Under the pieces are notes generated by a model that was given only the letters and a program-made list of their open reading frames with translations, searched no databases and had not been told where the DNA came from. A stretch of 16,521 nt of DNA, from positions 1 through 16,521 of the forward strand of contig CAZRJL010000020.1 in the NCBI GenBank assembly GCA_964600645.1. Direction: 5' to 3'. The position numbers were made by a program, and so were the translations under genes. Origin of the DNA: UBA12151 sp964600645. GTDB taxonomy: Bacteria > Patescibacteriota > Minisyncoccia > Moranbacterales > UBA9337. This document shows, one piece after another, positions 6,749 through 13,706 of this stretch (its first letter is position 1; every line of letters begins with the position of its first letter).

Positions 6749-6779
6749 ACCTCTCCTTTCTCTTTCTAATAGGAGAGGT
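6749..6779 (+). repeat. hairpin after the small-gene pair
   Basis: ACCTCTCCT and AGGAGAGGT form a perfect 9-bp stem, starting 2 nt after the stop codon. No U-tract follows directly. It may protect the 3' end or help the terminator behind it. Confidence 0.6.
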
Positions 6780-6788
6780 ATGCGTTGA

Positions 6789-6826
6789 AAACCGAGGTCT
6801 TGCAGTGTCAGGCTTCGGTTTTTTTT
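6789..6826 (+). terminator. Rho-independent terminator of the small-gene pair
   Basis: Stem AACCGAGG/CTTCGGTT (one G-U pair) with a 15-nt loop, followed by a run of T. Confidence 0.75.
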
Positions 6827-6888
6827 ATTTTTTCAAGTGTTATTATGAAATTTATATCAAATATAACTGCAAGTTTATTTTAAGTATT

Positions 6889-6935
6889 CTGGATTCCCGC
6901 CTCTCCTCCAAAGGCGGACACGGCGCGGGAATGAC
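6889..6935. repeat. nested palindromic repeat, intergenic
   Basis: Outer arms GGATTCCCGC and GCGGGAATGAC are the intergenic form of the 'CHSREGGNP' repeat seen in rnhB. The loop contains CCTCCAAAGGCGGA, the core of another repeat family. It looks like one repeat inserted in the other. It lies just behind the thrS stop. Confidence 0.7.
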
Positions 6936-6949
6936 AAGAAAAATATTTC

Positions 6950-8854
6950 TTATTTCTTTTCTTCGATTTCCTTTTTAATTTTTTCAACAAATTCATCCAG
7001 GCTCAAAACTTCTTGCTTGCCCGTCGGAGCTTCGGAGGCGGGCTTTTTATCTGCGCGCTTTCGAACAGTGACGGTTTTGGCTTGTTGTTCTTTTTCTCCG
7101 ACTACGAGCATATATGGAATTTTTTGTTTTTCCGCGGCGGAAATTCTTTTTCCGAGCGATTCAGAATCATTATCAATTTCAGCGCGAATGTTTGCAGAAT
7201 TTAATTTACTTTTAACTTCCTGGGCATAGTCTTCGAATTTTTCGCTCACCGGAATAACTTTCATTTGAACAGGGGAGAGCCAAAGCGGAAAAGCGCCGGC
7301 AAAATGCTCAGTAATAATTCCAATAAATCTTTCGAAAGATCCAAAAACAGCAGCGTGTATCATTACCGGAACTCCCTTTTTCCCTTCATTGGTTATATAT
7401 TCCAAATCAAATCTTTGCGGCAACTGGAAATCCAATTGAATGGTCGCTAATTGCCATCTTCTGCCGAGAGCGTCCTTAATGTCAATATCAACTTTCGGTC
7501 CGTAAAATGCGCCGTCTTTTTCTTTTATTTCATACTTCACTTTTTCTTCTTTGAGGGCATCTTCCAAATTTTTTTCCGCTTCATCCCAATCTTTGATTTC
7601 ACCCATAAAATCTTCTGGACGGGTTGAAAGGAAAAATTCCGGCTGGATTCCGAAAACTCCATAATATTCTTTGGTCATTTTCAACAAAGATTCAATTTCC
7701 TTTTTGATTTTATTTTTTTCGGAAAATATATGCGAGTCATCTTGCGTCAGATGGCGCACTCGGAACAATCCATTGAGTTCCCCCGATTTTTCATTGCGCA
7801 GGATTCTCCCGATTTCCGTATAACGAATCGGCAAATCCCGATAAGATCGCATCGCGGTTTGATATATCTTAATATTAAAAGGGCAATCCATCGGTTTCAG
7901 ACAATAAGTTTCTTTTTCTACATCGAAATAAAACATGCTGTCTTTGTAGTGATCCCAATGTCCGGATTTTTTCCACAAAGTATTTTTGGCTAAAATCGGA
8001 GTTTGGATTTCTTTGAAACCGTATTTTTTTCTCAGATTTTTTCCAAAATTTTCCAATTCGTTCCAGATAATCATTCCGTTGGGATGCCAAAAGGCCGATC
8101 CCGGAGCTTCACCGTGGAAGGAAAATAAATCAAATTCTTTGCCTAATTTTTTGTGGTCTCTTTTTTCCGCTTCTTCTTTTTGAGCAAGGTATTTTTTGAG
8201 TTCTTTTTTGTCGGAAAAAACCACGCCGTAGATTCTTTGCATTTGTTTGTTGTTTTCATCGGCGCGCCAATAGGCTCCGGAGATTTTAGTGAGCTTGAAA
8301 GCTGTTGCGTTTATTTCTCCGGTTGAATCAATGTGCGGACCGGAGCAAAGATCAATGAAGTTTCCTGTTTTGTAAATCGTAATTTCTCCCCCTTTGGAAA
8401 AGGGGGGTCGGGGGGGATTTGAAGGATTTTCATTATTGTGAGGATTTTCGTTTTTGGAAAGTTTTTCGAATCCCCCTGCTTCGCTTCGCTCGCTTCCCCC
8501 TTTTCCAAAGGGGGAGATTTGCAAATCTTTGATAATTTCAAGTTTATAAATCTGATGGGCTTTCTCAAAATGCTCAGTTGCATTTTCGGCGGAAATTTCT
8601 TCTTTTTCAAAAGGATGATTAGCCTTGATGATTGCGCGCATTTTTTCTTCCAGAAGCGGAAGGTCTTCAGGGATGAGAGTTCTCGGTAAATCAAAGTCAT
8701 AATAAAATCCGTCTTCGGTTGCCGGTCCGGTTCCAAATTTTGCCTCCGGAAACATCTCCAAAACCGCCGCCGCTAAAATATGGGCGGTTGAATGTCTTAA
8801 TATTTCTTGCTTGTCCGCCGGAGCTTTAGCGGAGGAGGGATTTTTTTCTTTCAT
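6950..8854 (-). CDS. thrS: threonyl-tRNA synthetase (no TGS domain)
   Basis: ThrRS charges tRNA-Thr with threonine. The protein (634 residues) begins directly with the editing domain: HSTAH with His21 and His25, and CSGPHI with Cys170 and His174. The class II core has MDCPFN (zinc ligand Cys324), the motif 2 region RYTEIGRILRNEKSGEL, HIF (His375), MIHAAVFGSFERF (His500) and then the anticodon-binding domain from ~525. The usual N-terminal TGS domain is absent. Inserted repeats are visible: SSAKAPADKQEI at 7-18, an inverted pair of family A at ~113-157 inside the editing domain, and KPASEAPTGKQEV at 604-616. No Shine-Dalgarno precedes the ATG. The upstream leader carries a T-box-like structure, so expression probably responds to uncharged tRNA-Thr. 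Confidence 0.97.
   Translation of the reverse strand: MKEKNPSSAKAPADKQEILRHSTAHILAAAVLEMFPEAKFGTGPATEDGFYYDFDLPRTLIPEDLPLLEEKMRAIIKANHPFEKEEISAENATEHFEKAHQIYKLEIIKDLQISPFGKGGSERSEAGGFEKLSKNENPHNNENPSNPPRPPFSKGGEITIYKTGNFIDLCSGPHIDSTGEINATAFKLTKISGAYWRADENNKQMQRIYGVVFSDKKELKKYLAQKEEAEKRDHKKLGKEFDLFSFHGEAPGSAFWHPNGMIIWNELENFGKNLRKKYGFKEIQTPILAKNTLWKKSGHWDHYKDSMFYFDVEKETYCLKPMDCPFNIKIYQTAMRSYRDLPIRYTEIGRILRNEKSGELNGLFRVRHLTQDDSHIFSEKNKIKKEIESLLKMTKEYYGVFGIQPEFFLSTRPEDFMGEIKDWDEAEKNLEDALKEEKVKYEIKEKDGAFYGPKVDIDIKDALGRRWQLATIQLDFQLPQRFDLEYITNEGKKGVPVMIHAAVFGSFERFIGIITEHFAGAFPLWLSPVQMKVIPVSEKFEDYAQEVKSKLNSANIRAEIDNDSESLGKRISAAEKQKIPYMLVVGEKEQQAKTVTVRKRADKKPASEAPTGKQEVLSLDEFVEKIKKEIEEKK
7011..7044. 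repeat. GC palindrome in thrS 3' end
   Basis: Shares TCTTGCTTG, then a CGGAGCTTCGGAGGCGGG-type palindrome, with the copy at 8804-8840 in the same gene and orientation. Read in frame as KPASEAPTGKQEV. Confidence 0.7.
8385..8421. repeat. family A repeat in thrS, left copy
   Basis: CTCCCCCTTTGGAAAAGGGG followed by a G-rich arm and ATTTG. It forms an inverted pair with 8468-8520, with a ~46-bp spacer. Read in frame as NPPRPPFSKGGE. Confidence 0.85.
8468..8520. repeat. family A repeat in thrS, right inverted copy
   Basis: CCCCCTTTTCCAAAGGGGG preceded by GCTTCGCTTCGCTCGC, a short extra tract. Inverted relative to 8385-8421. Read in frame as SPFGKGGSERSEAGGFE in the ThrRS editing domain. Confidence 0.85.
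8804..8840. repeat. GC palindrome at thrS 5' end
   Basis: TCTTGCTTGTCCGCCGGAGC followed by TTTAGCGGAGG. Read in frame as SSAKAPADKQEI at residues 7-18. Second copy of the element at 7011-7044. Confidence 0.7.
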
Positions 8855-8878
8855 ATATTTTTTAAAAATAATTAAATT

Positions 8879-9020
8879 AAAAACGCCAAAACAAATAAAT
8901 CACTGAGACCCGAATTCTTGGGTGGTTCCACTCAGCTTCCCATTTGTTTGGGCGCTCTCGCGCTTATTCGTAAGCGGCTTAAACGTGAACTCCGCAGTTG
9001 GTTAGACTACTTCATTGTTC
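8879..9020 (-). promoter_or_regulatory. T-box riboswitch-like leader of thrS, very short Stem I
   Basis: On the minus strand a T-box antiterminator is laid out exactly: helix A1 CTGAG/CTCAG (8935-8931 with 8907-8903), the 7-nt bulge TGGAACC (8930-8924), helix A2 ACCC/GGGT (8923-8920 with 8911-8908) and loop AAGAATTC. In known T-boxes the UGGN of this bulge pairs with the tRNA NCCA end. Upstream, a short stem GAAC/GTTC encloses GTAGT/ACTGC with loop CTAACCA. The ACC in it (9002-9000) is a threonine codon and a candidate specifier. A hairpin CGCTTA-CGAA-TAAGCG lies between (8976-8961). A long helix (8954-8942 with 8896-8884, 12 of 13 pairs) followed by TTTTT resembles a terminator but encloses the antiterminator, so the switching topology is unresolved. 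Confidence 0.78.
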
Positions 9021-9026
9021 AATTAA

Positions 9027-9032
9027 ATTGTA
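9027..9032 (-). promoter_or_regulatory. possible -10 of the thrS leader
   Basis: TACAAT on the minus strand, with an expected start near 9020, exactly where the T-box-like structure begins. No convincing -35. Confidence 0.4.
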
Positions 9033-9070
9033 CTTATATTCTATTGAATTTTTAGGAAAAATGCAAATAA

Positions 9071-9108
9071 ATTTCCCCCTTTGGAAAAGGGGGATTAAGG
9101 GGGATTTG
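9071..9108. repeat. family A repeat left of the DUF559 gene
   Basis: TTTCCCCCTTTGGAAAAGGG followed by a G-rich arm and ATTTG. It begins just before the DUF559 stop codon side, in the gap to the thrS leader. Confidence 0.85.
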
Positions 9109-9115
9109 AAAGATT

Positions 9116-9457
9116 TTAAATAACCTCAGATTCTATTTTATCAACTACGCTATAAATATTTTTCACAATGTCATAATTTGTAAAGCGCAAAATTTTTAGT
9201 TTCACGATACTTTTCAAATAATGCTCTCTTTCTATATCTTTTTCAATAAGTTCTCCATTTTCATAATGATGTCCGCCGTCAATTTCAATTATCATTTTTT
9301 GTTTCGGACAATAAAAATCCACGATATAATTTCCAATTTGTTTTTGTCTGTAAAATCTAAGATTTCTGATTTGATTTCTTCTTATTCTCGCCCATAATTT
9401 TATTTCAGCTTCAGTTGCATTATTTCGAAGTTTACGAGCGATATTTTTCAGATTCAT
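9116..9457 (-). CDS. DUF559 endonuclease-domain protein
   Basis: A 113-residue protein of the DUF559 family, a restriction-endonuclease-like fold related to Vsr nucleases. Visible signatures are the N-terminal RKLRNNATEAEIKLWARIR, FYRQKQIGNYIVDFYCP, and IIEIDGGHHYENG with likely metal-binding acidic residues (IVDFY and EIDGG), ending with LRFTNYDIVKNI. Length is typical. No Shine-Dalgarno is seen; two copies of TTTATTTTGGTTTT lie just upstream (9458-9490). It is flanked by inverted palindromic repeats and could be read from the dnaE transcript, whose stop lies 78 bp upstream. Substrate unknown. A link to spread of the palindromic repeats is a hypothesis. Confidence 0.88.
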   Translation of the reverse strand: MNLKNIARKLRNNATEAEIKLWARIRRNQIRNLRFYRQKQIGNYIVDFYCPKQKMIIEIDGGHHYENGELIEKDIEREHYLKSIVKLKILRFTNYDIVKNIYSVVDKIESEVI

Positions 9458-9491
9458 TCTTTATTTTGGTTTTGTTATTTATTTTGGTTTT

Positions 9492-9527
9492 TCAAATCCC
9501 CCCAGCCCCCTTTTCCAAAGGGGGAGA
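9492..9527. repeat. family A repeat right of the DUF559 gene
   Basis: CAAATCCCCCCAGCCCCC followed by TTTTCCAAAGGGGGAG. Inverted relative to 9071-9108, and nearly identical to the copy at 14538-14574. It separates the dnaE stop codon from the DUF559 gene. Confidence 0.85.
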
Positions 9528-9535
9528 ATAAGGGA

Positions 9536-12500
9536 TTATCCCAACTCGATTTTTGCTCCGGTAGTTTTTTCTATTTGTTCAATCAAATCTTTTTCAATCG
9601 CCACGCTGTATGACGTTTCCATTTTGGAATTATTGAGTGAAAGATAGATTCTGGTTTTTCCGAATTGGCATTTGCCGAGCGTGTCGGAAATATTTTTCAG
9701 TGTTGATTGACTTGATCCGCTTGAAAGAATTATGGTGAGTTTTTCATTTTCAATCGGGGCACCTTTTTTTTTAAAATGCCCGTTATTTTTCTGAGTATGC
9801 AAAATCCTTTTGAAACTTTCCAATTCTTGCTGATTGATTTCCTTGGCGTCTTCGGCGAGGAGTTTGAAAACTCCATCTTTGTCCGAAAGTTTTCCATCAA
9901 CAAGTACGATTTTGTCTTCCTGCCAGATAGAACCGATGCGCTCGAGAGTTTTGGGGAAAATGAGGAGTTCGATTTTACCCTTCAAATCCTCAATAGTCAC
10001 AAACATCATTTCTTGATGGCGTTTGGTGACGATTTTTTTGACCGCGCTGATAACTCCGCCAACCTTGATTATTTGCCCGACCATATTTTGGTTGAGAGAG
10101 CTGATCGGAACCGCCATTTGATCGAAATATTCTTGATAATCCGAAACCGGATGTCCGCTCACATAAAGACCTAATAATTCTTTTTCCCATTGTAATTTTT
10201 CTCTCTTTTCCGCCGGAGCGGCCACTTCAAGTTGAATTTGCGCTTTGGAAAGAATTTCTTCTCCAAAGAGGCTGGTTTGGCTGGAATTTTTGTTTTTTTG
10301 AATATTTTTGGAAAAAGCCAAAATGTTTTCCATATTTGTCAGAACCTGATTTCGTTCCGCCATTTGATCCAGCGCTCCCACTTTCGCCAGCGCCTCGATG
10401 GATTTTTTATTCAAATCGCGAATGGTGATTCTTTCAAGCATATCTCCGAGGCCGGCATATTTTCCGTTTCTTTTTCTTTCTGCGACAATTTCGCGCGCTA
10501 CCGGCTTGCCGACGTTTTTGATAGCATTAAGTCCGAAGCGGATTTTTTCCTTATTGTCGATTCCTTTGACAACCGCGAATTCCTCAAAACTTTCATTGAC
10601 ATCGGGAGGTAAAACTTCAATTCCCATATTTTTCGTTTCATCCACCTCAATGGCGATTCGTTCGATATTATCTTGGTCGGAAGTCATCAGTGCCGCCATA
10701 AATTCGGCAGGGTAGTGGGCTTTGAGGTAGGCGGTTTGATATCCGATCAGACCATAACAGGCGGCATGCGATCGGTTGAAGCCGTAACCGGCGAAAGGTT
10801 CGATGAAAGCAAAAATATCCTCAGCGGTTTTTTTGGCGATTCCGTTTTTTACGCAACCATCCACGAATTTTATTTTTTGCTCTTGAATTAAATTCAAAAT
10901 TTTCTTTCCAACCGCTTTGCGCAAAACATCCGCTTCGCCCAAAGTAAAACCGGCGAGTTGTTGCGCCATTTGCATTACTTGTTCTTGATAAACCGCTACC
11001 CCGTATGTTTTTTTCAAAATAGGTTCCAATTTCGGATGCAGATATTGAATTTTTTTCAGTCCGTGTTTGCGCGCGATGAAATCAGGAATCCAATCCATCG
11101 GTCCGGGTCGGTAAAGCGCCACCATCGCGATTACATCTTCCAAATTATTGGGTTTGAGTTGTTTGAGATATCTCTTCATTCCACTGCTTTCCAATTGAAA
11201 AACTCCAGTAGTTTCCGCTTTTTGCAAGAGTTCGTATGTTTGGTGATCATCTAGTGGAATATTTTCAATATCGATTTCTGCTTTTTTGGTTTTGCGGATG
11301 ATATTGAGGGTGTTCTGAATGATAGTAAGGTTTTTTAGACCCAAAAAGTCCATCTTGAGTAGTCCGATTTTTTCTACGTAGCTGGATTTGGTGGAAGATG
11401 AATATTGCGTGACTAAACCATCTCCGCTCTTGGCGAGTGTTTGGAGTGGGGAATAGGTGGTGACGGGTTCTTTAGTGATTACTACTCCGCAGGCATGCAT
11501 TGAAGCGTGCCTAGCGACCCCTTCCAATTTTTTGGCGCTGTCGATGAGTTTTTTTCCATTTGGGTCGCTTTCATAAAGTTGCTTGAATTCTTTCACATCT
11601 TCCAATGCTTCCGTAATTCCGGAAAACATTGGAATCATTTTAGCGGTACGGTCGCAAAAACTATATTCCAATCCCAGTGCGCGTCCGGTATCACGAATAG
11701 CGGCGCGCGCCGCCATTGTTCCGAAAGTGATGATTTGCGCTACGTGATCGTGTCCATATTTTTTTCGTACATAATCCAAAACCTCGTCGCGACGATTGTC
11801 GGCAAAATCCATATCAACATCGGGCATTGAGATTCTTTCCGGATTGAGAAATCTCTCAAAAAGCAAATCATATTTTATCGGGTCGATATTGGTGATTCCG
11901 ATCAGGTATGAAACAAAACTTCCAGCGGCGCTTCCACGTCCGGGACCTACAACGATGCCCTGTTTTTTCGCCCAATTGACGAAATCTTGCACAATCAAAA
12001 AGTATGACGGGAATCCGGTTTTTTCAATAATTCCCAGTTCATATTCCATACGGGCGCGATGCTCTCGGGTAATATTTTCTTCGTATTTTTTTTGCAAACC
12101 TTCTTCGGTAAGATATCGCAAATAACTTACGTCCGTGAATCCCTCGGGAACGTCGAAATGAGGGAGTTGAGTTTCTCCGAGTTTAATATGGAAATCGCAT
12201 TTATCGACAATTTCTTGGGTGTTGGCAATTGCCGCGGGAGTATTTCTAAATGCGCGTTGCATTTCTTCCGGAGATTTCATCGAGAGGTCGAATTCCATCA
12301 AGCTCATTCGATTTTTTTCTTGAACTTTGCGGTTGGTTTGGATGCAAAGAAGAATATCTTGAATCTCGGCATCTTCTTTTTTGACATAGTGAATATCTCC
12401 GGTGGCGACAACCGGAATTCCGGTTTCTTTGGAAATCTTGAGCATCCCCTGGTTGGCATTTTTTTGTTCGCTATTGCTGGGATGATGCTGGAGTTCCATG

Positions 12501-13015
12501 AAAAAATTTCCTTTGCCGAAAATTTGCTCATATTCTTTAGCGACATCCCGCGCTTTTTCATAATTTCCATTGGTGAGTTCATTGGGAATTTCTCCGGCCA
12601 AGCATCCGCTCATAGCAATTAGTCCGGTGGAATATTTTCTCAAGTTTTTTTTGTCGATTCTGGGTTTGTAATAAAATCCTTCCAAATGGGCGATAGAAAC
12701 CAGATGCATCAGATTTTTGTACCCGTCTTCGTTTTTGACTAAAAGAGTGAGGTGATGCATTTTTCGATCAAGGGCGGTATTGTTTTTGCTGGTCAAGTCG
12801 TGAGAAACATACATCTCGCAACCGATAATCGGCTTGATTCCTCGCTCTTTGGCTTTGATGGAAAATTCTACCGCGCCATACATTACGCCGTGGTCGGTAA
12901 GCGCCAGCGAATCCATTCCCAGTTCTTTGGCATGGTCAAGAAGGTCGTCGATTTTCGCCAAACCGTCGAGAAGGGAGTAGTGGGAGTGAACGTGAAGGTG
13001 GGTGAATTTTTGCAT
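9536..13015 (-). CDS. dnaE: DNA polymerase III alpha subunit DnaE
   Basis: The replicative DNA polymerase catalytic subunit. The 1159-residue length is normal. The PHP domain is at ~1-280 with HLHVHSHYSLLDG (7-18), LTDHGVMYG and PIIGCEMY. The polymerase core has GPGRGSAAGSFVSYL (357-371) and the catalytic aspartates Asp401 and Asp403 in PDVDMDF (398-404), with a third at ~556 in LLKMDFLGLKNL. Helix-hairpin-helix and tandem regions follow (PFAGYGFNRSHAACYGLIGY). An OB-fold is at ~990-1070 (IIKVGGVISAVKKIVTKRHQ). The C-terminus is short, as in DnaE of small genomes. One small insertion-like tract, VAAPAEKREK, overlaps a CCGCCGGAGCGG sequence. No strong Shine-Dalgarno precedes the ATG. Gene content upstream is an AT-rich 384-bp gap. 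Confidence 0.98.
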   Translation of the reverse strand: MQKFTHLHVHSHYSLLDGLAKIDDLLDHAKELGMDSLALTDHGVMYGAVEFSIKAKERGIKPIIGCEMYVSHDLTSKNNTALDRKMHHLTLLVKNEDGYKNLMHLVSIAHLEGFYYKPRIDKKNLRKYSTGLIAMSGCLAGEIPNELTNGNYEKARDVAKEYEQIFGKGNFFMELQHHPSNSEQKNANQGMLKISKETGIPVVATGDIHYVKKEDAEIQDILLCIQTNRKVQEKNRMSLMEFDLSMKSPEEMQRAFRNTPAAIANTQEIVDKCDFHIKLGETQLPHFDVPEGFTDVSYLRYLTEEGLQKKYEENITREHRARMEYELGIIEKTGFPSYFLIVQDFVNWAKKQGIVVGPGRGSAAGSFVSYLIGITNIDPIKYDLLFERFLNPERISMPDVDMDFADNRRDEVLDYVRKKYGHDHVAQIITFGTMAARAAIRDTGRALGLEYSFCDRTAKMIPMFSGITEALEDVKEFKQLYESDPNGKKLIDSAKKLEGVARHASMHACGVVITKEPVTTYSPLQTLAKSGDGLVTQYSSSTKSSYVEKIGLLKMDFLGLKNLTIIQNTLNIIRKTKKAEIDIENIPLDDHQTYELLQKAETTGVFQLESSGMKRYLKQLKPNNLEDVIAMVALYRPGPMDWIPDFIARKHGLKKIQYLHPKLEPILKKTYGVAVYQEQVMQMAQQLAGFTLGEADVLRKAVGKKILNLIQEQKIKFVDGCVKNGIAKKTAEDIFAFIEPFAGYGFNRSHAACYGLIGYQTAYLKAHYPAEFMAALMTSDQDNIERIAIEVDETKNMGIEVLPPDVNESFEEFAVVKGIDNKEKIRFGLNAIKNVGKPVAREIVAERKRNGKYAGLGDMLERITIRDLNKKSIEALAKVGALDQMAERNQVLTNMENILAFSKNIQKNKNSSQTSLFGEEILSKAQIQLEVAAPAEKREKLQWEKELLGLYVSGHPVSDYQEYFDQMAVPISSLNQNMVGQIIKVGGVISAVKKIVTKRHQEMMFVTIEDLKGKIELLIFPKTLERIGSIWQEDKIVLVDGKLSDKDGVFKLLAEDAKEINQQELESFKRILHTQKNNGHFKKKGAPIENEKLTIILSSGSSQSTLKNISDTLGKCQFGKTRIYLSLNNSKMETSYSVAIEKDLIEQIEKTTGAKIELG

Positions 13016-13019
13016 AATA

Positions 13020-13148
13020 AATTTCTAATTCACCTAATTTCTAATCTCTAATAAAAATTAAAATTTAAAAATTCTTAAATTCTAAAATGAGGCTTATTAA
13101 GAACTTTGCTATTGGATACCCGGCATTTTATTAGGTGAATTAGAAATT
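13020..13148. repeat. 19-bp inverted repeat upstream of dnaE
   Basis: AATTTCTAATTCACCTAAT (13020-13038) and its exact reverse complement (13130-13148) enclose ~90 bp. A further partial copy, CAATTAGGTGAATTT, follows at 13152-13166. This could be a small MITE-like insertion or a long stem-loop in the dnaE leader. No ORF is inside. Confidence 0.7.
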
Positions 13149-13164
13149 AGACAATTAGGTGAAT

Positions 13165-13302
13165 TTAAAAATAAAAACCTTCACTTTAAAAAAGTAAGGT
13201 ATATGAAAAATATTTTATTCTTGATTTTGTATTCATAATTCTAATCATTTTCCTCATAGCCCAGGTTTCCCAACGGGTTTTGCAGGAAAAAGTTTATCTT
13301 AT
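13165..13302 (-). ncRNA. candidate small RNA or dnaE leader element
   Basis: On the minus strand an extended -10 (TGCTATACT, 13316-13308) is followed by a hairpin with outer stem TTTTCCT/AGGAAAA (13290-13248). It also holds an inner CCCGTTGGG, and a terminator-like hairpin (ACCTTACTTT/AAAGTGAAGGT, 13200-13177) followed by a T-rich run. This predicts an RNA of ~130 nt ending before dnaE. I do not recognise an RNA family. It could also be an attenuator in the dnaE mRNA. The remainder of the 13016-13399 gap shows nothing else. Confidence 0.4.
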
Positions 13303-13364
13303 TTGAAAGTATAGCAGATTTTTGGAAAAAAGAAAACTCGCAATGGCGGGTAATTTTTGGGCGG

Positions 13365-13393
13365 TTGAATTTTGTTGGGATTTGTGCTAGAAT
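13365..13393 (+). promoter_or_regulatory. promoter of the DUF6922/AbiEii pair, giving a leaderless mRNA
   Basis: TTGAAT (-35, 13365-13370), a 17-bp spacer ending in TGC, and TAGAAT (-10, 13388-13393). The ATG follows 6 nt later at 13400, so transcription should begin at or within a base or two of the start codon. No Shine-Dalgarno is present. Confidence 0.7.
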
Positions 13394-13399
13394 GGTAGT

Positions 13400-13681
13400 A
13401 TGAATAAGAAAAAAGACAATCAGATACCACAGTTTTTGCGTCCCTTTTTATGGTCATATGACTTGTCCGGTTTGGACTTGGAAATTCACAAAAACATCAT
13501 TATCAAAAACATATTGGACGCGGGAAATGAACAAGCAACGGATTGGATGAAAAAAACATACAGCGACAAAGAAATAAAAGACGCAATAATAAAATCCTTC
13601 AAAAGTGATTGGAGTAGAAAATCAATCAATTTTTGGTCGCTTGTTTACAGAGTTTCTCCGGAAAAAGAAAAACGTTTTTAA
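13400..13681 (+). CDS. DUF6922-like protein, probable antitoxin partner
   Basis: A 93-residue protein that looks like the DUF6922 family: IPQFLRPFLWSYDLSGLDLEIHK near the start, LDAGNEQATDWMKKTYSDKEI, and NFWSLVYRV near the end. Members often precede AbiEii-type nucleotidyltransferase genes, as here (25 bp apart, same strand), and are thought to act as the antitoxin or a helix-turn-helix regulator. The function in this organism is inferred from that pairing. Its start lies 6 nt after a -10 box, so the mRNA is probably leaderless. Confidence 0.75.
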   Translation: MNKKKDNQIPQFLRPFLWSYDLSGLDLEIHKNIIIKNILDAGNEQATDWMKKTYSDKEIKDAIIKSFKSDWSRKSINFWSLVYRVSPEKEKRF

Positions 13682-13706
13682 ATTTTATAATTTATTTTTT
13701 TAAATT

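Larger units (their letters stand above)
9071..9527. mobile_element. candidate inverted-repeat element carrying a DUF559 nuclease
   Basis: Family A repeats at 9071-9108 and 9492-9527 face each other as inverted copies and enclose only the DUF559 gene. The same inverted pairing, with a ~40-50 bp spacer and no gene, occurs in thrS (8385-8520) and rnhB (14455-14574). By analogy to REPIN or MITE families, this could be the gene-carrying form. No target-site duplication was established. Inference, not proven. Confidence 0.4.

Noticed and set aside
8385..9527. CRISPR array from repeated GC palindromes
   Set aside because: Copies are few, irregularly spaced, inverted to one another, and located in genes.
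9536..13015. Numerous 60-190 codon frames opposite dnaE, thrS and miaB
   Set aside because: They are shadows of strongly supported genes, with no start signals or recognisable domains.
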